A DNA stretch of 6,463 nt from positions 1-6,463 of the forward strand of contig CABXOR010000071.1 in assembly GCA_902513935.1 (NCBI GenBank). Direction: 5' to 3'. The position numbers were made by a program, and so were the translations under genes. Shown here piece after piece: positions 1-6,046 of this stretch; position 1 is the stretch's first letter, and each line of letters starts with the position of its first letter. The notes under the pieces are model-generated. The model saw only the letters and a list, made by a program, of their open reading frames with translations. It did no database searches and had not been told where the DNA came from. Source of the DNA: an uncultured SAR324 cluster bacterium (GTDB lineage: Bacteria; SAR324; NAC60-12).

Positions 1-378
1 AAAATAACAGTTAGGGGAATCAATACTTTTAAAGAATGCTTAAGCATGTTCAATCTCCGCGAAAGTGTGTTTGGTTTAAGAAAAAATTTCGAAGTATTCA
101 GCATTTTTTCAGTAATTCAATCAAAATTCCAGCCAAATTTGTATTCAGCCCTCTATATATACGTTAACAAAAATTAAAAATCAAACTTTTTTGAACAGAC
201 CTGAAAATTAAAATGATCATAGTTAGTTAAATGATAATTGAAATGTATTTTAATGCAACATTTATTTCGTGATTTTATACAGCTTCAATTGGCCCGCTGT
301 TAAACTATGATGAATAGCGAAGCACTGAAAAAACTTGAGAACTTCAAGAGAAATGATAGTGTATGTTTCCATAATAAA

Positions 379-384
379 TATAAT
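379..384 (+). promoter_or_regulatory. Candidate -10 box (TATAAT) upstream of the DUF21 gene
   Basis: A perfect sigma-70-type TATAAT lies 40 bases before the ATG at 425. Initiation would be expected near 391, leaving a leader of about 34 bases. No good -35 box sits 16-18 bases upstream (the sequence there is close to TAGTGT), and there is no extended TG before the box. In DNA this AT-rich a chance TATAAT is likely, so support is modest. If this is the promoter, the AGGAG at 385-389 would not be transcribed from it. Confidence 0.3.
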
Positions 385-398
385 AGGAGTTTGTGTAC

Positions 399-413
399 AT
401 GATTAATTACTAA
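399..413 (+). other. Four-codon mini-ORF (M-I-N-Y-stop) with a well-placed Shine-Dalgarno
   Basis: AGGAG at 385-389 is spaced 9 bases from the ATG at 399, which is good Shine-Dalgarno geometry. The frame reads Met-Ile-Asn-Tyr and stops at TAA 411-413. The DUF21 gene starts 11 bases later in another frame and has no Shine-Dalgarno of its own. Ribosomes could load here and re-initiate at 425, or the arrangement could be accidental. It cannot be an N-terminal extension of the DUF21 protein, because that frame has a TAA at 404-406. Confidence 0.25.
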
Positions 414-424
414 TATACATTTGT

Positions 425-1462
425 ATGGACCTAGCCCTTTTGGTAGGTATTTTCTTTTGTTTAACACAATCTGCAGTATTTTCCGGCTTGACTTTGGGGC
501 TGTTTGGTTTGAGCCGGTTGAAGCTTGAAATTGAAGTCGAATCAGGCAATCAAGCTGCAGCAGCGGTTTTAGATCTAAGAAGGGACGCAAATCTGCTCTT
601 GACTACCCTGCTTTGGGGAAATGTGAGCATTAACGTTCTGTTGACTCTGCTTACAGATTCAGTGCTTACCGGTCTTTGGGCTTTTTTCTTTTCTTCAGTT
701 TGCATTACACTTTTTGGTGAAATATTGCCACAAGCCTATTTTTCCCGCAATGCACTGCGAATGGGGATTCTTCTGGTCCCAGTAATTAAATTTTACAAAT
801 TTATCCTCTATCCGGTAAGTAAACCGTCAGCCTTGCTGCTTGACAATTGGCTGGGCAAAGAAGGTGTGCTTTATTTTAAGGAAGAGGATATCAAGATCAT
901 GTTGCAAAAGCACATGGAATCAAGGGAATCAGACATCGGCCGCATGGAGGGAACCGGAGCACTTAATTTTTTAAGTATTGATGATTTACCGGTTGGAGAT
1001 GAGGGAGAGGTAGTCGATCCAGTTAGTATTATTCCATTGGAAACTGAATATGATCTTCCGGTTTTTCCTCCTTTTCAACGTACTCCGGAGGATCCGTTTT
1101 TACTCCAGGTTCAGCAATCAGGGAAAAAATGGGTTATTATAACCTCTGTTGATGGTAACCCCCAATTGGTACTTAACGCAGATTTGTTTTTACGAGAAGC
1201 ACTTTTTGGTGTTGAACCTTTTAGACCATATTCTTACTGTCATCGCCCTATTGTCGTATCTGATTCAGCAACTCCATTGGGTGAAGTTATTCAAAAATTG
1301 CGTGTTCATCCTGAACACTCTGAGGACGATGTGATTGACAATGATCTGATATTATGTTGGGATAAAAAAAGACGGATTATAACAGGTGCAGATCTACTGG
1401 GTCGGCTTTTACGGGGGATTGCAGGCCGCAAGCCACAGTTTATCATTCCACAACAAAAATAA
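425..1462 (+). CDS. DUF21/CNNM-type membrane protein (CorC/HlyC-like, divalent-cation-transport related)
   Basis: This 345-residue protein has an N-terminal CNNM transmembrane domain (DUF21) at about residues 1-150. Three family signatures are visible: FSGLTLGLFGLSRLKLEIE at 19-37, LLTTLLWGNVSINVLLTLL at 58-76, and FGEILPQAYFSR at 97-108. Hydrophobic segments lie near 3-28, 58-76, 82-101 and 112-131. A soluble tail follows, with an EEDIKIMLQKH stretch (153-163) like the family's post-membrane helix. CNNM/CorC proteins usually carry two CBS modules; here only the last part (about 265-333, ending ITGADLLGRLLRGI) looks CBS-like, and it appears degenerate. The family is linked to Mg2+/Co2+ efflux or resistance in the inner membrane, so that role is inferred. 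ATG 425 is the only usable start: an in-frame TAA lies at 404-406 and the first membrane helix begins at once. The next gene begins 14 bases after the stop. Confidence 0.85.
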   Translation: MDLALLVGIFFCLTQSAVFSGLTLGLFGLSRLKLEIEVESGNQAAAAVLDLRRDANLLLTTLLWGNVSINVLLTLLTDSVLTGLWAFFFSSVCITLFGEILPQAYFSRNALRMGILLVPVIKFYKFILYPVSKPSALLLDNWLGKEGVLYFKEEDIKIMLQKHMESRESDIGRMEGTGALNFLSIDDLPVGDEGEVVDPVSIIPLETEYDLPVFPPFQRTPEDPFLLQVQQSGKKWVIITSVDGNPQLVLNADLFLREALFGVEPFRPYSYCHRPIVVSDSATPLGEVIQKLRVHPEHSEDDVIDNDLILCWDKKRRIITGADLLGRLLRGIAGRKPQFIIPQQK

Positions 1463-1466
1463 AGAC

Positions 1467-1472
1467 AAAGGA
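1467..1472 (+). promoter_or_regulatory. Ribosome binding site fixing the start of the unknown second gene
   Basis: AAAGGA ends 4 bases before the ATG at 1477, inside the 14-base gap after the DUF21 gene. It is the clearest Shine-Dalgarno at any gene start in the plus-strand group and supports 1477 as the true start, co-transcribed with the gene before it. Confidence 0.6.
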
Positions 1473-1476
1473 ATTT

Positions 1477-2628
1477 ATGGGTAGCAATTCAGAAGATTTA
1501 AGGGAACTTCCGGATATTCAAAAACCTCTTCTCTTATTTAAAAACCTCAAGACTGACTTGGACAAACTTAAATCACAGATTGACAACCTGAAAAATACAA
1601 AACTTTCTTCCAAATTGCTGAAGGGAATAAGTTTGAAAAAAAGAGATATTCCCAGTGGAAAGGAACTGGAATACACCGGATGCAGGCTCAGCCAAGGCCT
1701 GAAGAATATACGGGCAAAAGGAATCTCGGAACGTCTGCACAAATACCCCGACGATTCAAAATCGCGTCTGGAACTGGTTGAGATGTTTTTACAGGAAGCA
1801 GAAAGGAGCAGTTTGCCGATTTCCCGAGATGCTTTCCTGTTAGCCATGCAGGAAGTTGAGAGTCCCATGATTTCTACTCAAAAAATAAATGTGGCACTCG
1901 CCGTTCAAACGGTTTACCTGGAGAAACTGAAAAAATTTCTGCAGGATGATTTAACTGAAACTGAATCTAAAATAAAGGGTGACGGGAATGTTGACACGAT
2001 CCTGGAAAAGCAGCAGGAGAGATTGCAGGGAGAAGTAAATTTTTTAGGGAAATGTGTTGATTTGCTTAAAACTGAGCCCATTGCAACAGGTTATGAATTA
2101 AATCTAAATAAATCAAAAGTAGAAAAAAAGATTCCTTTTGGTGATCTAAAAAACGGTTTTGACCCCATGCTGCGCCGCCTAGTGTTTTTACCTCTGGCCG
2201 GTAATAATTTGAAATTGATTTTTGATATCTTGCATCGTCTGGAAGGGAAAAATCCACTGGTCGGTTATCACGAGGCAAAAATGTTTGATGTTCTTGCTCA
2301 AATTCAACTGATAATTGCTTCTGCGGTAAATGAGCCGGAACCGAAAAAAAATGGATTTGAGCAGCTTTCAAAATCCTTGAAAGCGATCGGCGATGCTGTG
2401 AAACTGGTAGGGACCATCCCTGAGAAAGCTATTGAAAAAGCAACTGTTTACCGCTATGGACACCTGTGTTACACGATCCATCGTACATATAAAAGCAATA
2501 ATATTCCTGTGCCAAAGGAACATTTGAAGAGAGTTGAAAAAGCAGTTTCACTGTTGGAGCCAATTGCCGAAGATCCAAAAATTCGAAAAATGCAGGCTAA
2601 GCTCACATATGTTCTAGATGAAAATTAA
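1477..2628 (+). CDS. Hypothetical helical, probably cytoplasmic protein of unknown family
   Basis: I do not recognise this 383-residue protein. It has no signal peptide, no membrane segment and no obvious catalytic motif, and it is rich in Lys, Glu and Leu. A likely coiled coil lies near residues 18-50, with regular Leu/Lys/Asp spacing. A second long charged helical stretch covers about 140-200. Residues 90-128 (starting KYPDDSKSRLELVEMFLQ) and 318-380 (helices broken by prolines) look like TPR-type or other alpha-solenoid helices, but no clean repeat register can be read by eye. There are only three cysteines (69, 193, 331). The gene lies 14 bases after the DUF21 gene with a good AAAGGA site, and its 3' end abuts or overlaps the barrel-protein gene, so all three are probably one transcript. 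A scaffold or adaptor role is possible, but nothing in the sequence proves it. Confidence 0.8.
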   Translation: MGSNSEDLRELPDIQKPLLLFKNLKTDLDKLKSQIDNLKNTKLSSKLLKGISLKKRDIPSGKELEYTGCRLSQGLKNIRAKGISERLHKYPDDSKSRLELVEMFLQEAERSSLPISRDAFLLAMQEVESPMISTQKINVALAVQTVYLEKLKKFLQDDLTETESKIKGDGNVDTILEKQQERLQGEVNFLGKCVDLLKTEPIATGYELNLNKSKVEKKIPFGDLKNGFDPMLRRLVFLPLAGNNLKLIFDILHRLEGKNPLVGYHEAKMFDVLAQIQLIIASAVNEPEPKKNGFEQLSKSLKAIGDAVKLVGTIPEKAIEKATVYRYGHLCYTIHRTYKSNNIPVPKEHLKRVEKAVSLLEPIAEDPKIRKMQAKLTYVLDEN

Positions 2629-2630
2629 TT

Positions 2631-2675
2631 ATGAAGAACAAGAAAATCTATATATTAACTTCTGCTCTCCTATGA
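2631..2675 (+). other. Fourteen-codon mini-ORF between the unknown gene and the barrel gene
   Basis: An ATG two bases after the unknown gene's TAA opens a frame reading MKNKKIYILTSALL and stopping at TGA 2673-2675. That TGA overlaps the in-frame ATG of the barrel gene at 2672 as ATGA, a classic translational-coupling arrangement. The peptide looks like the start of a signal peptide (lysines, then hydrophobic residues). It could be a coupling leader, a trace of an older start separated by a frameshift, or coincidence. No strong Shine-Dalgarno precedes it. Confidence 0.25.
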
Positions 2676-3970
2676 TTTCCGCATTTCTGACTGCTAGTGG
2701 GGTCTTACTGAAGAGAAAAACCAAATTATTGTTTCTTCTCTGTTTTTTTATGCCGTCTGTAGTATTTTCTTATGAATTTCCACCTGAGAGATCTGAAAGT
2801 GATGCAGAAAATGAAATAGGCTGGCTGGTTGCTCCTCTCCCTATTGTAGTTGAAGGAATTGGAACTGGGTTTCCTATTGCTGCCTCAATTTCAAATATCT
2901 TCAAAAAAACCGACCTCCTGATGGCCAAAACGTTATTTAAAGGTGATTTTGAAGTAAGTCTTTTTTCCCTTTCAAAATATCCTGTAGTTGATGAAAAATT
3001 ATTATTTTCACTCGGGTTTACAGATTTCTATATGCCATTCAGGTCATATGACCGTGGCGTTGATTCTGGAAAAGAAGATTATTACCAGACTTTGGAAAAG
3101 TACAACAGCAATTTTGTTACTTTGCAATCTAAATTATACAACCAGCGTCTGGAACTTCTCCTTAACTATTCTGCAGGAGGAACAAAATTAGAAAAAATTT
3201 TTGATGTTGACGGTAATGATTTTTCCAATATCCAATCCCCTGAACGTAGTTGGATTGATCATGTAATAGGAACTCAGATTGACCTAACCGATAATCACTT
3301 AGATCCCAGTGAAGGACTTCGAATCGGGTTGTTGCATAGTAAAACGAATTATGAGCATAATGATTTAAGTGACTATGCTGTTAATGATCTTAATATAACT
3401 GCCTATTTCCCATTTTTTGAGACCCACACACTATTATTTAACGCATTTCAATCACGTTCCAAGATCACAGCTTACGGTATAGTGGATGAAACCGCAGTAA
3501 GAAAAAAATTTGGACTGGGTTGTGATTTAGAAAAGGAGACTGCCGCTTGCAGGAAAACTGAAACAAGACGAATCAACTACTGGCTTAAAAGGAACCAGTC
3601 ATCCAAGGCAACTGCCCTAGGTGGACTTAACCGGATGCGTGCATATAGCCAGGGGCGATTTTACGCAGCAAATAGTTCAAACTATGTTTTGGAATACCGT
3701 CTAAACTATTCAGAAAAACGAACTCCAATGAACTGGATTGTTCTGGGTGGAATTCGAACCGTTCTCCAGACTTCGTTCTTTTATGAAACCGGTAGTGTGT
3801 CAGATGATATTTCTCGACTACATGAAAAAATGAAATCCTCTTTTGGCGTGGGATTCCGTGCCATTATTTCAGGGCTGATTTACCGTTTTGACCTTGCAAA
3901 AGGAGATGACGGCATCGCACCAACACTGTTTATTAATTATCCTTTGTCATTAGGTACACTTGGGAGTTAG
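2672..3970 (+). CDS. Omp85-superfamily (BamA/TamA-like) outer-membrane beta-barrel protein without POTRA domains
   Basis: This exported protein resembles the barrel half of the Omp85/surface antigen D15 family. Residues here are numbered from the longest frame (ATG 2618, 450 residues). A signal peptide is clear: basic KRKTK at 32-36, a hydrophobic core to about 50, and probable cleavage near VFS-Y (51/52). Mature sequence begins directly with barrel-like strands (GWLVAPLPIVVEGIGTGFP, 68-86), so no POTRA domains are present. Family signatures are LDPSEGLRIGL (228-238), the loop-6 region LGGLNRMRAYSQGRF (334-348) followed by VLEYRLNY, and the terminal strands SSFGVGFRA (407-415) and YRFDLAKGDDG (422-432). 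The usual VRGF/Y tetrad reads MRAY. Two cysteines (302, 311) lie just before loop 6. The start is uncertain: ATG 2618 overlaps the previous gene by 11 bases and gives a 35-residue n-region, ATG 2672 gives 17, and a CTG at 2708 would give an ideal short one. None has a strong Shine-Dalgarno. The substrate is unknown. Confidence 0.8.
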   Translation: MISAFLTASGVLLKRKTKLLFLLCFFMPSVVFSYEFPPERSESDAENEIGWLVAPLPIVVEGIGTGFPIAASISNIFKKTDLLMAKTLFKGDFEVSLFSLSKYPVVDEKLLFSLGFTDFYMPFRSYDRGVDSGKEDYYQTLEKYNSNFVTLQSKLYNQRLELLLNYSAGGTKLEKIFDVDGNDFSNIQSPERSWIDHVIGTQIDLTDNHLDPSEGLRIGLLHSKTNYEHNDLSDYAVNDLNITAYFPFFETHTLLFNAFQSRSKITAYGIVDETAVRKKFGLGCDLEKETAACRKTETRRINYWLKRNQSSKATALGGLNRMRAYSQGRFYAANSSNYVLEYRLNYSEKRTPMNWIVLGGIRTVLQTSFFYETGSVSDDISRLHEKMKSSFGVGFRAIISGLIYRFDLAKGDDGIAPTLFINYPLSLGTLGS

Positions 3971-4096
3971 AAACGCTTTGTCAGAGTTTCAATGCTTCTG
4001 AGACATCCAGGGGAACACATAGGCAGAAACTGGTTGTTGTGCCAGCAATTTCTTTTATTGCTCAGAATTTTAAGCATTCCAAGATACGTTTCTTCC

Positions 4097-4118
4097 GGCT
4101 GGGAATGTTTCACCAGCC
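4097..4118. repeat. Compact hairpin in the gap before the yciO-like gene
   Basis: GGCTGG (4097-4102) pairs with CCAGCC (4113-4118), and inner GAA (4103-4105) pairs with TTC (4109-4111) around a TGT loop, with one bulged A at 4112. The result is nine base pairs, unusually GC-rich for this gap. No T-run follows on either strand, so it is not a standard intrinsic terminator. It could be an mRNA 3'-end stabiliser for the barrel gene or a 5'-leader element of the next gene. The rest of the 227-base gap shows no convincing promoter. Confidence 0.35.
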
Positions 4119-4197
4119 AACTAATACTTCCTTTACAGCAGACAATTTATTAAGTCTTAGAGTTTGTTGCACTGACTTAGCTTTCAGTATATTTCAC

Positions 4198-4833
4198 ATG
4201 CTTTTGAGTATTAATCCAATAAATCCTCAGGCTCGACTCATTCAACAAGTCGTGGATGTTTTGAATAAAGATGGAGTCATCATTTACCCCACTGATACAG
4301 TTTACGGGCTGGGCTGCAGCATTTTCAGTAAAAAAGCTATGAAGCGCCTGCAGCAAATTAAAAACAGTAACGACCACAGCGGTATGAATCCTAAAAAACC
4401 TCTGACATTCATCTGCGCTAATCAAACTGAAGTTCAGGAATACACTCAGGGAATTCCTACACAAGTTTTTAAACTGCTTCGCAGGAAATTACCCGGCCCC
4501 TACACTTTTGTCTTTAAGGCCGCCAAAGTTGTACCAAAAATGATGCTAACACCAAGAAATACTGTTGGTTTGCGCTGGCCGAACCATCCTATTACCAACG
4601 AAATAGTTAAAACCTTTGGACACCCGATTCTCAGCATTAGTTTGGGAATATCAGAAAATAAACTGTACGACGATCCACTCGAATTACATGAAAAATACAA
4701 AAAACAAGTGGACTTAATTGTAGACGGCGGGACTATTTTTGCCGAAAATTCGACCATTATAGATTTCAGTCACGGAGAAGCAGAGATTGTCCGGATTGGT
4801 AAAGGCCCTGTTGACTGGCTGGAAGAGGTTTAA
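4198..4833 (+). CDS. YciO/Sua5/YrdC-family protein (threonylcarbamoyladenylate synthase-like)
   Basis: This 211-residue protein belongs to the Sua5/YciO/YrdC fold, whose characterised members make threonylcarbamoyl-AMP from Thr, bicarbonate and ATP for the t6A37 modification of tRNA. Motifs in order: YPTDTVYGLGC (30-40), KKPLTFIC (66-73), LPGPYTFVF (98-106), TVGLRWPNHP (122-131), HPILSISLG (142-150), VDLIVDGG (171-178), STIIDF (185-190) and IVRIGKG (198-204). The opening (INPINPQARLIQQVV) and the overall length resemble E. coli YciO (about 206 residues) more than YrdC, and there is no C-terminal Sua5 domain. YciO paralogues may be weak or inactive in t6A synthesis, so the enzyme activity is inferred. 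The frame is open upstream to 4039, but that extra stretch is unlike the family; ATG 4198 places the start where YciO proteins begin, although no good Shine-Dalgarno precedes it. It runs convergently towards gspJ, 30 bases away. Confidence 0.88.
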   Translation: MLLSINPINPQARLIQQVVDVLNKDGVIIYPTDTVYGLGCSIFSKKAMKRLQQIKNSNDHSGMNPKKPLTFICANQTEVQEYTQGIPTQVFKLLRRKLPGPYTFVFKAAKVVPKMMLTPRNTVGLRWPNHPITNEIVKTFGHPILSISLGISENKLYDDPLELHEKYKKQVDLIVDGGTIFAENSTIIDFSHGEAEIVRIGKGPVDWLEEV

Positions 4834-4863
4834 ACCTTTGTCGTGCAGGAATATCTTTTCAGG

Positions 4864-5661
4864 CTATTCAAATATTTCTGGATTACAAGGAGGAACACAT
4901 AGATTTATGACCTGCGAATCCGAAACTGTGTTTCCATCATCACCCCTGAGAGCCATAGTTAATTTTACTGCACGGGGGAGACAGAAATTATCTGCAGTAT
5001 TTTTATCAATACATACTCCTTCCTCAGAATTCCAGACTGTTGTCCAATTTTCCTTGAATCCGCCTCCTGCAAGAGCAGTCTCACTTTCAAGAAAATCCAG
5101 CTCAAACTTTGTTACTACTTCCGACAAAACATAGCTTTTCCCTCCCTCTCTGAGATTGTCGTCAAGATAAAAATCTTCACGGCGGATAAACTCCCATATT
5201 TTTGTATCAGGATTTTTCACCAAAGAATAGCCGACTTCATGCAGTTCAGGGTCATGATCTTTCTCATCCGGGTAGAAACGTGACTTGATTGAAGTATGAA
5301 AATAAATGCTGCTTACTTCTTCAAGTTCTCCCGTTTCAGTATTTTCCGGACCCAGTTTTCTTTCTGCAATCAATCCAGTCTCTCGTCTCAGAGATTTGCT
5401 TTGAACGGCACTGGAGAAGTGTTTTAAATATTGTACGGACTGCAAATCATCTAGGGCTATTTTCATCAGCAACCGCAATTCCTGGCGGGTGTTCAAAGTT
5501 GATTTTACCTGGATAGAGGAATTTGATATTTGGAAAAACGCACCGTAAAGTAAGGACATCACCAGCCCGAGCAGGACTACAGAAATTAATAACTCCAACA
5601 GTGAAAATCCAGAATTGTTGATACGTGTGTTATTGGGGATTGACGTAAATATCCGCATCAT
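4864..5661 (-). CDS. gspJ: Type II secretion minor pseudopilin GspJ
   Basis: This is a 265-residue prepilin-like protein. A short leader ends in Gly18, followed by FSLLELLISVVLLGL with Glu at mature position 5: the class III signal cut and N-methylated by the GspO prepilin peptidase. After the hydrophobic helix (about 19-43) comes a polar helix with QELRLLMKIALDDLQ (60-74), then a globular domain. The C-terminal part, with two tryptophans (W206, W210) and LPRAVKLTMALRG (228-240), is typical of GspJ. GspJ joins GspI, GspK and GspH at the tip of the inner-membrane-anchored pseudopilus. Four cysteines (217, 227, 255, 259), the last two as CVPPC, could form disulfides in the periplasm. The ATG at 5661 (or the next one, 5658) lies within the end of gspI, a 32-base overlap indicating coupling. 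The length is somewhat above the usual 200 or so residues. No gspK follows. Confidence 0.88.
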   Translation of the reverse strand: MMRIFTSIPNNTRINNSGFSLLELLISVVLLGLVMSLLYGAFFQISNSSIQVKSTLNTRQELRLLMKIALDDLQSVQYLKHFSSAVQSKSLRRETGLIAERKLGPENTETGELEEVSSIYFHTSIKSRFYPDEKDHDPELHEVGYSLVKNPDTKIWEFIRREDFYLDDNLREGGKSYVLSEVVTKFELDFLESETALAGGGFKENWTTVWNSEEGVCIDKNTADNFCLPRAVKLTMALRGDDGNTVSDSQVINLCVPPCNPEIFE

Positions 5662-6037
5662 AAGTAAATTCGCTCTTTCCCTCGTTCCAGAGTAATTGAT
5701 AGTTGACCTGCCGTACCATTATTCCGGGAAGAGGTGTGGTGTCCCGGACAAGTTTTTTCCAGCGGAAACCACTCATTGGATCATCAAGTTCAAACTCTCC
5801 CTGGTTGACTGAAACAGGAGGTGAAATGGTTGCACGTTCTGATTTTAAAGATTCATTCTGGGCATGTGACATGGCTTTCCACAAGTTTGTAGTGGAAGAG
5901 AGGACAAAAATTGAAGTGGAATATGACTGGTAAAGAGCCATCAGAATAAACACTAGGATCGAGAGAGAAACTAGAACCTCCAAAATTGTAAAACCTCTTT
6001 CTCTGATTGATCCTGATTTGTCTCCAACATTTTCCAT
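5630..6037 (-). CDS. gspI: Type II secretion minor pseudopilin GspI
   Basis: This 135-residue protein matches GspI in size and layout. The leader ends RERG (Gly15), followed by FTILEVLVSLSILVFILMAL, with Phe at mature +1 and Glu at +5 as prepilin peptidase requires. The rest is a small pseudopilin domain. Its C-terminus, VRQVNYQLLWNEGKSEFTYD (109-127), fits the GspI pattern in which the final strands include a V-x-W-x-x-G element. GspI is thought to nucleate the pseudopilus tip with GspJ and GspK. The ATG at 6037 is 9 bases after the gspH stop (TGA 6047-6049), and the 3' end overlaps gspJ, so the three genes are co-transcribed from a promoter outside the window. The only upstream purine-rich stretch is GTGAAG, a weak ribosome site consistent with coupling. 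Confidence 0.87.
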   Translation of the reverse strand: MENVGDKSGSIRERGFTILEVLVSLSILVFILMALYQSYSTSIFVLSSTTNLWKAMSHAQNESLKSERATISPPVSVNQGEFELDDPMSGFRWKKLVRDTTPLPGIMVRQVNYQLLWNEGKSEFTYDADIYVNPQ

Positions 6038-6046
6038 GACTGAACT

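Larger units (their letters stand above)
1..424. other. AT-rich non-coding leader, possibly with the tail of an upstream reading frame
   Basis: No convincing gene lies in this stretch before the first plus-strand gene. Plus frame 1 is open from base 1 to a TAA at 175-177 (58 codons). Its translation matches no family I recognise and is rich in F, N, K and I, as AT-rich noise would be, so it could be the 3' end of a gene cut by the window edge or simply chance. Bases 178-370 are very AT-rich and show only short weak inverted repeats, such as the 5-bp pair at 334-338/344-348. The last 50 bases hold a TATAAT box, an AGGAG motif and a four-codon mini-ORF, listed separately. No tRNA, riboswitch or long repeat was seen. 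Confidence 0.6.

Noticed and set aside
328..348. Terminator-like hairpin on the minus strand (CTTGA/TCAAG followed by six T)
   Set aside because: The stem has only five weak pairs, and no minus-strand gene lies upstream of it.
300..590. Minus-strand 96-codon open frame at the start of the DUF21 gene
   Set aside because: It is antisense to the strongly supported DUF21 N-terminus, matches no family and is low in complexity.
1518..1868. Minus-strand open frame inside the unknown second gene (and another at 2066-2371)
   Set aside because: They are antisense to a longer frame with a good ribosome site and operon spacing, and have no recognisable motif.
4132..4160. Possible promoter for the yciO-like gene (TTTACA with a -10 at 17-base spacing)
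   Set aside because: The -10 position reads TCTTAG, too far from consensus to support a call.
4039..4197. In-frame N-terminal extension of the yciO-like gene (53 residues)
   Set aside because: The added residues resemble no part of the family, which starts at the position of ATG 4198, and the stretch contains the GC-rich hairpin.
4834..4863. Bidirectional terminator between the convergent yciO-like and gspJ genes
   Set aside because: The 30-base gap has no stable stem and no T-run in either direction.
4787..5134. Plus-strand 115-codon frame overlapping the yciO-like 3' end and gspJ
   Set aside because: It is a shadow of gspJ on the other strand, with no family resemblance.
5703..5933. Plus-strand frames opposite gspI and gspH (also 6018-6263)
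   Set aside because: They are antisense shadows of recognisable pseudopilin genes.
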